The translations under genes and the position numbers were made by a program. The notes under the pieces were generated by a model that was not told the origin of the DNA, searched no databases, and worked only from the letters and a program-made list of their open reading frames with translations. Shown here one piece after another: positions 1-8,437 of a stretch of 64,000 nt of DNA (its first letter is position 1; every line of letters begins with the position of its first letter). The stretch comes from Pseudoalteromonas haloplanktis ATCC 14393 (GTDB lineage Bacteria; Pseudomonadota; Gammaproteobacteria; Enterobacterales; Alteromonadaceae): assembly GCF_000238355.1 (NCBI RefSeq), contig NZ_AHCA01000002.1, positions 496,001 to 560,000 on the forward strand, written 5' to 3'.

Positions 1-597
1 TTCTATAATGTGTAACACACCTTGGTGGTTTCCTTCATACATATCAGGAGACTCAATAGAGCCTTTAGCAAATACATTCTCAATTAGAGTGTACGCATCG
101 GCTCCTTGATCAACACCATCCGATTTTAATACAACCTCAGATATTGCAATAAACCCCATTAAAGCGTCTCTATCACCTCCTTCAATTGTAATTGTGATTT
201 GTGCTGTTGTTCCATCAATAGCAGTTACCGTAACAACATCTTCTAATAACTGGCCTTTTGCTAAAGTAGAAATATCATGGTTATCAACATCCACAAAATA
301 TGACCAATTCCCCTCTTCATCAAGATTAAAAAAACCATAAGATGAAGGTGAATTGGTCTGAACATTAAAGAAATCTTCCCCAGACTGCGCATCAGTAATA
401 TTTAACTTACCATTGATATTTAAAACTGTAGTGTTATTTAACTTTCCTATTTTTTCGCCACTTATAACTGCCGGATCTTGCTTAGCAATTGCAGTATCGG
501 CTGTACTCTTAGTATCAGAACTACCACACCCAGCTAGAGCACTTGATAAAACAGACACATAAAACATAGTCCTTAGTTTGGAATTACAGTTAATCAC
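1..597 (-). CDS. VCBS/cadherin-like repeat lipoprotein, partial (3' end outside window)
   Basis: This open frame enters from the left edge, so the C-terminus is missing. With the GTG at 597 the protein begins with a short basic segment, then a hydrophobic stretch ending in a lipobox (LAGC, Cys about residue 24), so it should be a lipid-anchored exported protein. The ATG at 567 is an alternative but gives a poorer signal peptide. After a Ser/Thr/Ala-rich linker come segments such as LNITDAQSGEDFF, a GNWSYFVD turn and DVVTVTAIDGTTAQITITIEG. This is the pattern of VCBS or cadherin-like beta-sandwich repeats found in adhesins and large surface proteins. Function beyond surface display or adhesion cannot be inferred. 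No strong ribosome binding site is visible. Confidence 0.7.
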   Translation of the reverse strand, partial: MINCNSKLRTMFYVSVLSSALAGCGSSDTKSTADTAIAKQDPAVISGEKIGKLNNTTVLNINGKLNITDAQSGEDFFNVQTNSPSSYGFFNLDEEGNWSYFVDVDNHDISTLAKGQLLEDVVTVTAIDGTTAQITITIEGGDRDALMGFIAISEVVLKSDGVDQGADAYTLIENVFAKGSIESPDMYEGNHQGVLHIIE

Positions 598-746
598 AGG
601 CAGTCACTCACATAATTGGTATGCCAATAATATAAATTTTAACTTACCAATTAACAACAAAAATTTAACTTTTGATTTTTCTAGCTCGTCGTTTGGGTTG
701 CAATATTACTAAAGGAGATGTACTAAAATAACTTATGTAAGCTGGG

Positions 747-1259
747 CTAATGAGTATGAGGGCTTTTAAGTTTTTCCACATTACTTCTTTCTCGCTCCAT
801 AGCATGTTTTTCGTGGGCGACTAGTTGTTCAAGTTCTGCCTCTGGTAATGGCGTAATTGCCGCTTCGCAGCTAAACTCAATATGCGGTAAAACATGCGAA
901 AACACATAATACACGCGCGCTATATGAAATTCAGAGCTAACTAAGATAGCTTTTTTGGCCTCAGCGCTTGCTAAAATAGGCTCAGCAAGTGTGGCATCTT
1001 CAAATGTAAAGCGGCTTAACGCAACCGGCAAAAATGCATTTTCAGGCACGCCAAGTTTAATTAAATAAGCTTTAGTTAAATCGCCATGTGCAGTATTAGT
1101 CGTATTGAAATGTGCCCCAAAACCACCAGTACAAAGTAATTTAGAATATGGCTGCTGCAAAAATACTTGATACGCCTTGTCACACCGGCTTTTGGCAATC
1201 GCCGTTAAACTACCATCGCTATTATTAGGTGCACCTAACAGAATAATTACACTGCTCAT
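747..1259 (-). CDS. YdcF/SanA-like DUF218 domain protein
   Basis: A 170-residue protein of the DUF218 (YdcF/ElyC/SanA) family. Visible hallmarks are the N-terminal beta strand VIILLGAP, the TGGFG turn at residues 44-48, an acidic FEDATLAE segment near 86-93 and the strand-helix unit AILVSSEFHIARV at about 104-116, which corresponds to the family's conserved motif. There is no signal peptide or membrane segment, so it is a soluble single-domain version, whereas SanA and ElyC are membrane-anchored. The family is linked to envelope integrity and S-adenosylmethionine binding has been reported for YdcF, but no reaction can be assigned here. It stands alone, 113 bases downstream of the aldo/keto reductase gene on the same strand. 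Confidence 0.75.
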   Translation of the reverse strand: MSSVIILLGAPNNSDGSLTAIAKSRCDKAYQVFLQQPYSKLLCTGGFGAHFNTTNTAHGDLTKAYLIKLGVPENAFLPVALSRFTFEDATLAEPILASAEAKKAILVSSEFHIARVYYVFSHVLPHIEFSCEAAITPLPEAELEQLVAHEKHAMERERSNVEKLKSPHTH

Positions 1260-1371
1260 ACTGATCCTTGTTACTGAAACTCAACCATTTCACTAAACAA
1301 TATTCTTTATTTTGCTAATTAGAATAAAAGTGCAGACCGGCTGCACTTTTAATTAATATTATCAAACAAGC

Positions 1372-2190
1372 CTATTGATCCCACTCAGGGGCAAAGTCTG
1401 GCGTTGCTTGGCGATCACTACAATCGAGCGCATCAATACGGGCAATATCTTCCTCGTCCAGTTTTAATGCTTTGTCATTAAAGTTATCAACTAAATTTTT
1501 ACGCTTAGTTGATGATGGAATGGTGGTCATACCGTTGGCATTTTCCCATGCAATCACCACTTGCGCAGGACTTGCGCCGTGCTTATTAGCAATATCAATT
1601 ATTGTTTCATCGCTTAACACTTTACCAACTACAAATGGCATATAAGCAGTGACATGAATGTCATGTTGCTGACAAAATGCCCGTAGTTTAGTGTTAGTTA
1701 AATATGGGTGCACTTCTATTTGATTGGTAAATATTTCCCGTGAGTCCAGTGTTTGCATAGCCTCTTTTAAATTCGCTATGGTGAAGTTAGAAACCCCAAT
1801 ATGCTTAGTTAAGCCAAGCTCTTTTGCCTTTAATAATTGCGTTAAATACTCGCTCATTGGTTCATTGTTTGATGGCGCAGGCCAATGGATCAACAATAAA
1901 TCGACCGAATCAAGCTTAAGTTTCACCAGCGACTCTTGCACACTGTCTATAAAATCATTTTTGTTGAGTTTGTTATTCCACACTTTAGTGGTAATAAATA
2001 ACTCATCTCGTGGAATATTACTGTCTTTTATCGCTTGGCCAACTTGCTCTTCGTTACCATAAATTTGTGCTGTATCAATATGGCGAAAACCCACCTCTAA
2101 TGCCATTTTTACAGATTCATACGCGGTTTTACCTTCAAGACGAAATGTTCCCATGCCTAACTCCGGCATTTCTGTTACACGCTGTGTCAT
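1372..2190 (-). CDS. dkgB: aldo/keto reductase, DkgB-like
   Basis: A 272-residue NADPH-dependent aldo/keto reductase that reduces small aldehydes and keto sugars in the cytosol; closest in form to E. coli DkgB (2,5-diketo-D-gluconate reductase B, about 267 residues). The catalytic tetrad is visible: Asp39 and Tyr44 in HIDTAQIYGNE, Lys69 in TTKVW and His102 in LLLIHWP. The C-terminal cofactor signature IPSSTKRKNLVDN is also present. It is a complete (beta/alpha)8 barrel without targeting signals. It sits about 170 bases from the MFS exporter gene on the same strand and is probably its own transcription unit. The symbol is by family resemblance; the true substrate is unknown. Confidence 0.8.
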   Translation of the reverse strand: MTQRVTEMPELGMGTFRLEGKTAYESVKMALEVGFRHIDTAQIYGNEEQVGQAIKDSNIPRDELFITTKVWNNKLNKNDFIDSVQESLVKLKLDSVDLLLIHWPAPSNNEPMSEYLTQLLKAKELGLTKHIGVSNFTIANLKEAMQTLDSREIFTNQIEVHPYLTNTKLRAFCQQHDIHVTAYMPFVVGKVLSDETIIDIANKHGASPAQVVIAWENANGMTTIPSSTKRKNLVDNFNDKALKLDEEDIARIDALDCSDRQATPDFAPEWDQ

Positions 2191-2358
2191 GATTTAATCC
2201 TTCTAAAATAATCGGTTTAAAATACAAACTTGTTAAATTTCTAACTAAAGTTTTTCGAAATACACCTACTACTTTTTAATTTAAAATTTTGACCTCAAGT
2301 AAGGTATGAGGTCATTAACTTTAGTTTCAAGAGCTGGTGTGAAGTTAAAGAAAACACC

Positions 2359-3534
2359 TTATGTATGCTGCAACTCACGCTTGTCTAATAAGCCATTGTA
2401 ACGAGTGACCAACAGTGCCAACACTGAAATAACAGCACCAATCCACGCAGTGTCTTGCAAACTCATATTCTCTACGACACTGCCGCCAATAATTGACCCT
2501 AGGGCAATACCAATGTTAAACGCAGCAATGTTTAACCCTGATGCCACATCTACCGCGTTTGGTGCGTGTTGTTGCGCTTGTTTAACAACATACAATTGCA
2601 ATCCTGGAACATTACCAAATGCGAATGCGCCCCAGACTAAAATAGTCAAAACCGCAGCAACTTTTGAGCCCATCGTAAAAGTAAATAGCAATAGAATAAT
2701 GCTAAGTGCACTAAAAATAAGCGTTAGCGCACTGATCGGCCCACGCTGGTCAGCTAGTTTTCCACCCCATATATTTCCTACTGCTACAGATCCCCCATAA
2801 ACCAACATGATTAAACCAATAACTGAAGGCGTAAACCCCGTATGCTGCTCTAATATAGGTGCTAAATACGTAAACGCGGTGAACGTGCCGCCATAACCAA
2901 GTATTGTCATTAAATAAACCAGCAGTAAACGCGGTTTGATCAACACGTGTAATTGTTCTTTAAATGTTGCCGGTGCTGACTGCTTTAGATTGTTAGGTAC
3001 CAACATAGCGCTACCAATTAATGCAATTAAGCCAAGCATCGACACCACTAAAAATGTTGCCCGCCAGCCAAAGTGCTGACCAATCCAGGTACCCAATGGC
3101 ACACCGGTTACCAATGCAACAGTAAGGCCTGTAAACATAATGGCAATGGCACTTGCTTCTTTATTTTTACTAACCAAACCGGTAGCAATCATTGAGCCAA
3201 TAGAGAAAAACACCCCGTGAGCAAGCCCTGTTAATATGCGCGCTATGATCAGAGTTTCGTAGCTGGGCGCTTGCCATGCAAGCAAATTACCGATCACAAA
3301 TAACGTCATTAAACTCATCAATACAATTTTGCGATTCCAGCGCCCAGTCAAAGCTGTCAATACCGGCGCACCGATAGCCACACCCACAGCATATAAACTA
3401 ACTAACAACCCTGCGCAGGGCAGACTAACACCTAAGTCTCCCGCAATGGTAGGTACTAAACCAACGATCACAAACTCTGTAGTTCCTATCGCAAACGCGC
3501 TTAAAGTAAGCGCCCATAAAGCCAATGGCATCAT
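2359..3534 (-). CDS. MFS transporter (AraJ/YdhP-like drug/sugar efflux family)
   Basis: A 391-residue inner-membrane protein with about 12 hydrophobic helices and the segment GTTEFVIVGLVPTIAGDLGVS after helix 1, typical of the AraJ/YdhP/PbuE branch of DHA1 exporters. An A-type loop (GRWNRK) lies between helices 2 and 3. The start was placed at the ATG at 3534 because GAGG precedes it by a short spacer; a longer frame starting at 3606 would overlap the divergent regulator and lacks such a site. The gene diverges from a LysR regulator at 3648, with a palindrome between them, which suggests that this regulator controls it. Proton-driven export of a drug, arabinose-like sugar or purine is possible; the substrate is unknown. 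Confidence 0.8.
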   Translation of the reverse strand: MMPLALWALTLSAFAIGTTEFVIVGLVPTIAGDLGVSLPCAGLLVSLYAVGVAIGAPVLTALTGRWNRKIVLMSLMTLFVIGNLLAWQAPSYETLIIARILTGLAHGVFFSIGSMIATGLVSKNKEASAIAIMFTGLTVALVTGVPLGTWIGQHFGWRATFLVVSMLGLIALIGSAMLVPNNLKQSAPATFKEQLHVLIKPRLLLVYLMTILGYGGTFTAFTYLAPILEQHTGFTPSVIGLIMLVYGGSVAVGNIWGGKLADQRGPISALTLIFSALSIILLLFTFTMGSKVAAVLTILVWGAFAFGNVPGLQLYVVKQAQQHAPNAVDVASGLNIAAFNIGIALGSIIGGSVVENMSLQDTAWIGAVISVLALLVTRYNGLLDKRELQHT

Positions 3535-3600
3535 TACATCCTCACAATTAAAGTAGGTGCACAGTTTGGCTAAAAAAACATTTGCAAAAAATAGCGTAAA

Positions 3601-3619
3601 TGACAAAATACTTTTGTCA
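3601..3619. promoter_or_regulatory. Perfect inverted repeat in the MFS/LysR divergent region (putative operator)
   Basis: TGACAAAA and TTTTGTCA form a perfect 8-base inverted repeat with a 3-base spacer. On the minus strand the right arm contains TTGACA, a consensus -35 element pointing toward the MFS gene. A palindrome overlapping a -35 box midway between a LysR gene and its divergent neighbour is where a LysR-family protein would bind to control both genes. That role is inferred from position and symmetry only. Confidence 0.5.
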
Positions 3620-3647
3620 ATTATGCAAATATAAAGTGGTAACTTTA

Positions 3648-4535
3648 ATGGCTGTGCACGCTAAAACAGAAGATCTAGAAACCTTTATCACTGTGGTTGA
3701 TTGTGGTAGTTTTTCTGCCGCTGCCAACTTACTGGATCAGCACGTTGCAAAAGTATCGCGGGCTGTCTCTCGACTAGAAAACACGTTGCAATCTACTTTA
3801 TTAAATAGAACAACACGCCGCATAGAGCTGACAGAAGAAGGTCATACCTTCATTCAATACGCCCGAGAAGGGTTAAATACACTTTATTCAGGCGAAGAAG
3901 CTATTAAGCTATTAAAAAAGGCACCGAGTGGCCGCCTGCGGATCGATGCCGCAAGCCCATTTGTACTGCATCAGCTTATGCCATTAGTTCCAGAGTTTAG
4001 AAAACACTACCCACAGATAACACTCGACATTACATCACACGATAATATTATTGATTTATTAGAGCGAAAAACCGACTTAGCCATTCGTATTGGTGAGTTA
4101 AAAGACTCAAATCTGCACGCTCGTAAGCTAGGAAATAGTAAACTACGAATAGTAGCTGGGGCTGATTACTTAAAACATGCCCCACCCATTCGTACTAGCG
4201 CGGATTTGCAAAACCATACCCTGTTAGGATTTACTGATGCTGCAAAGCTCAATCAATGGCCATTGCTTGAGCCTGTAAAATTAACCTTTGATCTTTGTGC
4301 AAGTAGTGGCGAAACAATCAGACAACTGTGTATTGCAAACCAAGGCATCGCCCTACTTTCAAACTTTATGGTAACTGATGACATAAAAGAAAATAAGCTA
4401 ATCGAACTACTACCCGAATCGCTCATTACACCAAATAATCGCGAGCCTGTTCATGGGGTGTATTATAAAAGCGGTGCTGTGTCGTCTCGTATTACGGCAT
4501 TTTTAGACTTTATACAACCACGGCTAAGTTTATAA
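3648..4535 (+). CDS. LysR-family transcriptional regulator
   Basis: A 295-residue LysR-type regulator. Residues about 8-67 form the winged helix-turn-helix (ETFITVVDCGSFSAAANLL, then VAKVSRAVSRLE and RTTRRIELTEEG); the rest is the periplasmic-binding-protein-like effector domain found in this family. The frame can be read from 3600, but that ATG lies inside the palindrome and adds 16 residues not expected in the family, so the ATG at 3648 was chosen even though its ribosome binding site is weak. It is divergent from the MFS exporter and most likely regulates it. It resembles the large subgroup near DmlR and YafC; the effector is unknown. Confidence 0.85.
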   Translation: MAVHAKTEDLETFITVVDCGSFSAAANLLDQHVAKVSRAVSRLENTLQSTLLNRTTRRIELTEEGHTFIQYAREGLNTLYSGEEAIKLLKKAPSGRLRIDAASPFVLHQLMPLVPEFRKHYPQITLDITSHDNIIDLLERKTDLAIRIGELKDSNLHARKLGNSKLRIVAGADYLKHAPPIRTSADLQNHTLLGFTDAAKLNQWPLLEPVKLTFDLCASSGETIRQLCIANQGIALLSNFMVTDDIKENKLIELLPESLITPNNREPVHGVYYKSGAVSSRITAFLDFIQPRLSL

Positions 4536-4675
4536 GCTTGAATTAAAATAGAGCCGAAAATCGCGGCTCATAATAAATGAAAATAACGACCAAACGCGCG
4601 TGCGTTAACCCCTTGGTTAATTAAGCGTAACTCATTAAACTGTGTGTACATGCAGCACTTTATAAACGATAAATC

Positions 4676-5479
4676 ATGCCAGATAACCATTTTCTCAGCC
4701 TAGTATCTGAAACTATCTCAGCACTGAATACACCTAAATTTAGTGCCAAAATAATGCAACTGACCCATGCATGCCTAGCGTTTGATTGTGCAGTAATACT
4801 TGGTTGTAAAGAAGCTAAACGCCCTATTTATCTGTATGATTCAATTGAAAAAGAGCGGGAACTACTGTTTCAGCGTTATTTAACCAATGATTATCAAAAT
4901 GATCCCTTTATACGGTATTTAAATACTCATCAGCAGCAAGGAATTTTTACACTTAAAGAAGTTATTAGCAAAGATTTAGACTACCACGCTTATTGCCGAC
5001 GCTTTTACCAACAAACTGGGTGGAAAGATGAACTGGGTATATTCATCGAAATAGAGCCTGAACTTTGGGTGATCATTTGCTTAGGTTTTATAAATGATAA
5101 AAACCATATCAGTATAAAGCGACTATCTGAGCTTAAACCATATTTTTGTATCATCGAGTCTTTATGTCGACAGCACTGGAAAAGAGCCGACTTTCATTTA
5201 GCTGAGCCGATCAAAGACCATTTAGGCGGCACTCAGGTGCATGCCTCAGTGCAACATGCATTAACGACTTTTGGTCGGGATATACTAACTAAAAGAGAAC
5301 AAGAAATAACAGTGCTAATTGCACAAGGCTACGATAGTAAAGAAATAGCATTAAAGCTGGCGATCAGCGAAGGAACAGTTAAAAATCACCGAAAACGTAT
5401 TTACCAGCAGCTCAACATTGCATCTTTAAGTGAGTTTTTTCAATTGTTTTATAACCACCTAATTACCCTACCAAAGTAA
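4676..5479 (+). CDS. LuxR-family (GerE HTH) transcriptional regulator
   Basis: A 267-residue regulator with a C-terminal GerE helix-turn-helix: LTKREQE at 204-210 and the recognition helix GTVKNHRKRIYQQL at 233-246. The N-terminal 170 residues are not a phospho-receiver. They carry YLTNDYQNDPF (Asp-Pro at 76-77) and YQQTGWKDELGIF, a pattern seen in a group of orphan LuxR regulators with a GAF/PAS-like ligand domain whose members read LDPFY and TG-x-x-DE-x-G at these places. The full set of acyl-homoserine-lactone contact residues is not evident, so quorum sensing should not be assumed. It precedes tyrS by 76 bases on the same strand; target and signal are unknown. Confidence 0.75.
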   Translation: MPDNHFLSLVSETISALNTPKFSAKIMQLTHACLAFDCAVILGCKEAKRPIYLYDSIEKERELLFQRYLTNDYQNDPFIRYLNTHQQQGIFTLKEVISKDLDYHAYCRRFYQQTGWKDELGIFIEIEPELWVIICLGFINDKNHISIKRLSELKPYFCIIESLCRQHWKRADFHLAEPIKDHLGGTQVHASVQHALTTFGRDILTKREQEITVLIAQGYDSKEIALKLAISEGTVKNHRKRIYQQLNIASLSEFFQLFYNHLITLPK

Positions 5480-5555
5480 AAACTATCCCTATTGGGATAT
5501 AGTAAACCGGCGCTCTGATTATTAGTCTGAATAAAATTTTTAGACGGACAGAAAC

Positions 5556-6812
5556 ATGACGTTATTAAATGATCTACAAGCCAGAGGGCTCATTGCCCAA
5601 GCAAGTAATTTAGAACAACTGCAACAAGCTTTACAACAACCGCAAGTGCTTTACTGCGGATTTGATCCTACTGCCGATAGCCTACATATCGGTCATTTAG
5701 TGCCACTACTCATGCTTAAGCGTTTTCAAGATGCAGGCCATCAAGCAATTGCTTTAATTGGTGGGGCAACAGGCATGATTGGTGATCCCAGTTTTAAAGC
5801 AACTGAGCGCAGCTTAAACACTGAGCAAACAGTGGCTCTATGGGTTAAAAAACTGACCCAACAAATACAACAATTAATGCACAGCGACAAGAAACCATTG
5901 CTGATTGCTAATAATACCGACTGGATGAGCAACATCAATATTATTGATTTCTTCCGTGATATCGGAAAACACTTTTCAATAAACTCAATGATCAACCGCG
6001 AGTCAGTGAAACAGCGACTTAATCGTCCAGAACAAGGAATATCGTTCACCGAGTTTAGCTACGCACTACTGCAGTCATTTGATTTTGCACAACTTAATAA
6101 ACAGTTTAATTGTCGATTGCAGATCGGTGGCAATGATCAATGGGGAAATATTATCAGTGGTATAGACCTCACAAGAAGACAAAATAACGAAACTGTATAT
6201 GGGTTAACTTTACCATTGATCACAAAATCAGATGGCAAAAAATTCGGTAAAACTGAAACAGGTACTGTGTGGCTTGATCCAACAAAAACCTCCCCGTTCG
6301 CGTTTTACCAATTTTGGCTCAGCGTTGATGATGCTGATGTATACAACTTTCTACGCTACTACACTTTTTTAAACTGCGATGAAATTGATAATATAAAAGC
6401 CTGCGATGAGCTCAGCCAAACTAAGCCCGAAGCACAAAAGATTTTAGCTCAACAAATAACGCTTTTTGTTCACGGCGAAGCTGCACTGGCAAGTGCCGAA
6501 CGCATCACTGACGCGCTATTTAGTGGTTGTGTACAAACGCTAAGTTTAAGTGAATTAAAGCAGCTCGAATTTGATGGCGTCCCCTGTATACAATCACCTC
6601 AAAGCGACCTTGTTGAGTTATTAATTGCAGCTAATCTCGCAAGCTCTAGACGCATAGCCAGAGAACTCATTAGTAATAACGCAATAAGCGTTAATGGTGA
6701 AAAAGTTAACCAAATCGAAAGTACAGCAATGCAATTGCCGTTATTTGATCAATACTGGTTAATTCAAAAAGGCAAAAAACACGTCTGTTTAATTAAAAGA
6801 GTGATGTCGTAA
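5556..6812 (+). CDS. tyrS: Tyrosyl-tRNA synthetase
   Basis: A 418-residue class I synthetase that charges tRNA(Tyr) with tyrosine in the cytosol (E. coli TyrS has 424). The ATP-binding HIGH motif is exact at residues 44-47 ([10 protein letters not shown]) and the KMSKS-equivalent loop is KFGKT at 229-233. The tyrosine-binding segment [10 protein letters not shown] lies at about 189-198. A C-terminal S4 RNA-binding domain spans roughly 345-405 ([17 protein letters not shown]). The ATG at 5556 follows a GGACAG-type ribosome binding site. It is apparently monocistronic, although the LuxR-type gene lies 76 bases upstream with no clear terminator between them. Confidence 0.96.
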   Translation: MTLLNDLQARGLIAQASNLEQLQQALQQPQVLYCGFDPTADSLHIGHLVPLLMLKRFQDAGHQAIALIGGATGMIGDPSFKATERSLNTEQTVALWVKKLTQQIQQLMHSDKKPLLIANNTDWMSNINIIDFFRDIGKHFSINSMINRESVKQRLNRPEQGISFTEFSYALLQSFDFAQLNKQFNCRLQIGGNDQWGNIISGIDLTRRQNNETVYGLTLPLITKSDGKKFGKTETGTVWLDPTKTSPFAFYQFWLSVDDADVYNFLRYYTFLNCDEIDNIKACDELSQTKPEAQKILAQQITLFVHGEAALASAERITDALFSGCVQTLSLSELKQLEFDGVPCIQSPQSDLVELLIAANLASSRRIARELISNNAISVNGEKVNQIESTAMQLPLFDQYWLIQKGKKHVCLIKRVMS

Positions 6813-6848
6813 AATCGTTTTCACTATAAAAGTACAGAGCTACAAATC

Positions 6849-6872
6849 GGGGCATTACGTATCTTTTGCCCC
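6849..6872 (+). terminator. Weak stem-loop downstream of tyrS
   Basis: GGGGCA and TGCCCC pair across a 12-base loop, 36 bases after the tyrS stop. The following sequence (ACTTTCC) is only moderately T-rich, so it may be a weak intrinsic terminator. Confidence 0.4.
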
Positions 6873-6944
6873 ACTTTCCTTAAAATATACAGTTAAACAT
6901 CACTCACAACATGTAGATAAAAAGAATAACAATAAATAATAAAG

Positions 6945-6982
6945 AGGACAGGCATAAAATAAAGAAATAAAAGGACAGGCAT
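6945..6982 (+). repeat. Two direct copies of the RAYT-associated repeat GGACAGGCAT
   Basis: AGGACAGGCAT occurs at 6945-6955 and again at 6972-6982, just beyond the 3' side of the transposase gene at 7185-8189. The inverted form lies at 8302 on the other side, so the gene is bracketed by the repeat. REP-associated tyrosine transposases recognise short repeats of this sort in their neighbourhood. The rest of the tyrS-transposase gap (6983-7184) holds an 8-base inverted repeat (CACCCGTC at 7037, GACGGGTG at 7135) but no gene that I can see. Confidence 0.6.
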
Positions 6983-7184
6983 CTTTTATACTTTAACTGT
7001 ACTAGCGTCAAAAATCACTTCAAGTTTATTAACATTCACCCGTCTTTTTTATACATTTTCAGTTTTTTCACAGAGATTATTCAAAGCTTTACATTTTTGG
7101 ATAGAATATTAGGCTGCAGAGCAAGCCTTTGCTAGACGGGTGCTTTATCGGAGATTATTTTTCAATTACATGGCAAACTTAGTG

Positions 7185-8189
7185 CTACCCCGCCCCTTTA
7201 TACCATTTGACATCGTTGCTTGCCGCATGTTGCTTGAGACGCTGTTTGCTGCCTGCAAAATTTGAATATTGATGCCTGAATCGCTTTACAGATTCAAGCC
7301 ATTGCGCTTCATCTATATTCAATGTGAGCAGTACTTTCGGCACGGTGTTGTTGAGATGCCCTTTTTTATTTGGATCTATGTGACGACCACTCCAGTCCAC
7401 TAATTCAATGTAATCTAGCAAAGCAATAGGGATTGTGTGTTTTATATGATTACCACCAAATGGTTTTAGCTGTGCAGGTTGACTTTCATGCTGAATACTA
7501 TCGTTTTTCTTTAAGGATTTATTTGCTTTAACTGCACTTGTGGTAAAGGCTTTTAAATGCGCTAGTCGCTCTTGAATTGAAGTGTAATCGCTGTCCTCAA
7601 GTGTATCTACTATATTTGCTCTGATGGGGTTTAAATCGACATAAGCCATGCAACTAAGCACTGCTGTTTGATCTAATAAAGCTTGTGACTTATAACGTCC
7701 TTCCCAGTACTTGCCTGTGCAGTTATCCTCTTTATTGGCTTCACGGGCTATGTACTCATTAAGGTTTTTCATATACCAGCTAATGTCATACAACCTTTCT
7801 CGCCATTTAGCGATTATCTCATTAAAAAATAGTAAATTGGCTTCATCAAACTGCTCACCATTTAAGAAGCGGTCAACTAATATATGGCCATTATAAAGTT
7901 GATACCAGCGCTCAATGACTTCAATATCAGACCACTCCAGTGCTTGTCGCCTATTCACGTTTACTACTAAGTGGTAATGATTACTCATAATCGCATAAGC
8001 TGCTATTTCAATAGCAAACACGCTACTTAATAACTTTATTCGTTCTATAAGCCACTCCCTACGATGATCAAAATTTTTTCCTGTATGTTTATCATTACCA
8101 CATAAGTATGCTTGCCTGACACAGCGAGCTATTAAGTGGTAGTAAGATGTGGATGCTAAATCAATAAGGTTTTTTCTCGCACGAGTCAT
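7185..8189 (-). CDS. REP-associated tyrosine transposase (RAYT, Y1_Tnp/IS200-like)
   Basis: A protein of about 334 residues with the HUH nuclease fold. The metal-binding HxH is in MSNHYHLVV, and candidate catalytic tyrosines lie in the MKNLNEYIAREAN helix. The RAYT signatures YWEGRYKSQALLD and CMAYVDLNPIRA follow. An extra C-terminal region of about 120 residues (HIDPNKKGHLNNTVPKVLLTL and onward) is typical of the longer RAYTs of marine gammaproteobacteria. The ATG at 8189 was chosen because the domain begins immediately; the frame extends 10 codons further. RAYTs are domesticated single-copy relatives of IS200 that act on nearby palindromic repeats. Copies of GGACAGGCA flank this gene, and a decayed relative sits at 17.4 kb. 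Confidence 0.88.
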   Translation of the reverse strand: MTRARKNLIDLASTSYYHLIARCVRQAYLCGNDKHTGKNFDHRREWLIERIKLLSSVFAIEIAAYAIMSNHYHLVVNVNRRQALEWSDIEVIERWYQLYNGHILVDRFLNGEQFDEANLLFFNEIIAKWRERLYDISWYMKNLNEYIAREANKEDNCTGKYWEGRYKSQALLDQTAVLSCMAYVDLNPIRANIVDTLEDSDYTSIQERLAHLKAFTTSAVKANKSLKKNDSIQHESQPAQLKPFGGNHIKHTIPIALLDYIELVDWSGRHIDPNKKGHLNNTVPKVLLTLNIDEAQWLESVKRFRHQYSNFAGSKQRLKQHAASNDVKWYKGAG

Positions 8190-8301
8190 AATATAAAGCT
8201 CATTAATCACTGTATACAATAACAGTAGTTAATGCTGTGGATTTTGCAAAACATTCGTGTGCATTCATTGAAATTGGCTTTCCTTACTTACTAAAAATTT
8301 G

Positions 8302-8311
8302 TGCCTGTCCT
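8302..8311 (-). repeat. Inverted copy of the RAYT-associated repeat (TGCCTGTCCT)
   Basis: TGCCTGTCCT lies about 110 bases upstream of the transposase start and is the reverse complement of AGGACAGGCA found on its 3' side. Together they bracket the gene as inverted ends would. The rest of 8190-8437 shows nothing that I can identify. Confidence 0.55.
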
Positions 8312-8437
8312 TTTATTTTTCTCTTTTATTTTACAGTGGATTAAAACATCTGTTGTTACTGTGAGCGATTATGGCGCATCATTGCATCATTAAATCGCAC
8401 AATCGTTTTGCAATCGCTAGCGTTGTAATTTAACGTC

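Noticed and set aside
4551..4569. GAGCCG/CGGCTC hairpin after the LysR gene as a terminator
   Set aside because: Stem of only 6 bp with no T-run on the plus strand; it could be chance.
4676..5479. Acyl-homoserine-lactone receptor
   Set aside because: The Asp-Pro motif is present, but the other ligand-contact residues are not evident and the N-terminal pattern fits a different orphan LuxR subgroup.
5489..5504. TATCCC/GGGATA hairpin between the LuxR-type gene and tyrS
   Set aside because: Short stem with no T-run; too weak to call a terminator or T-box-like element.
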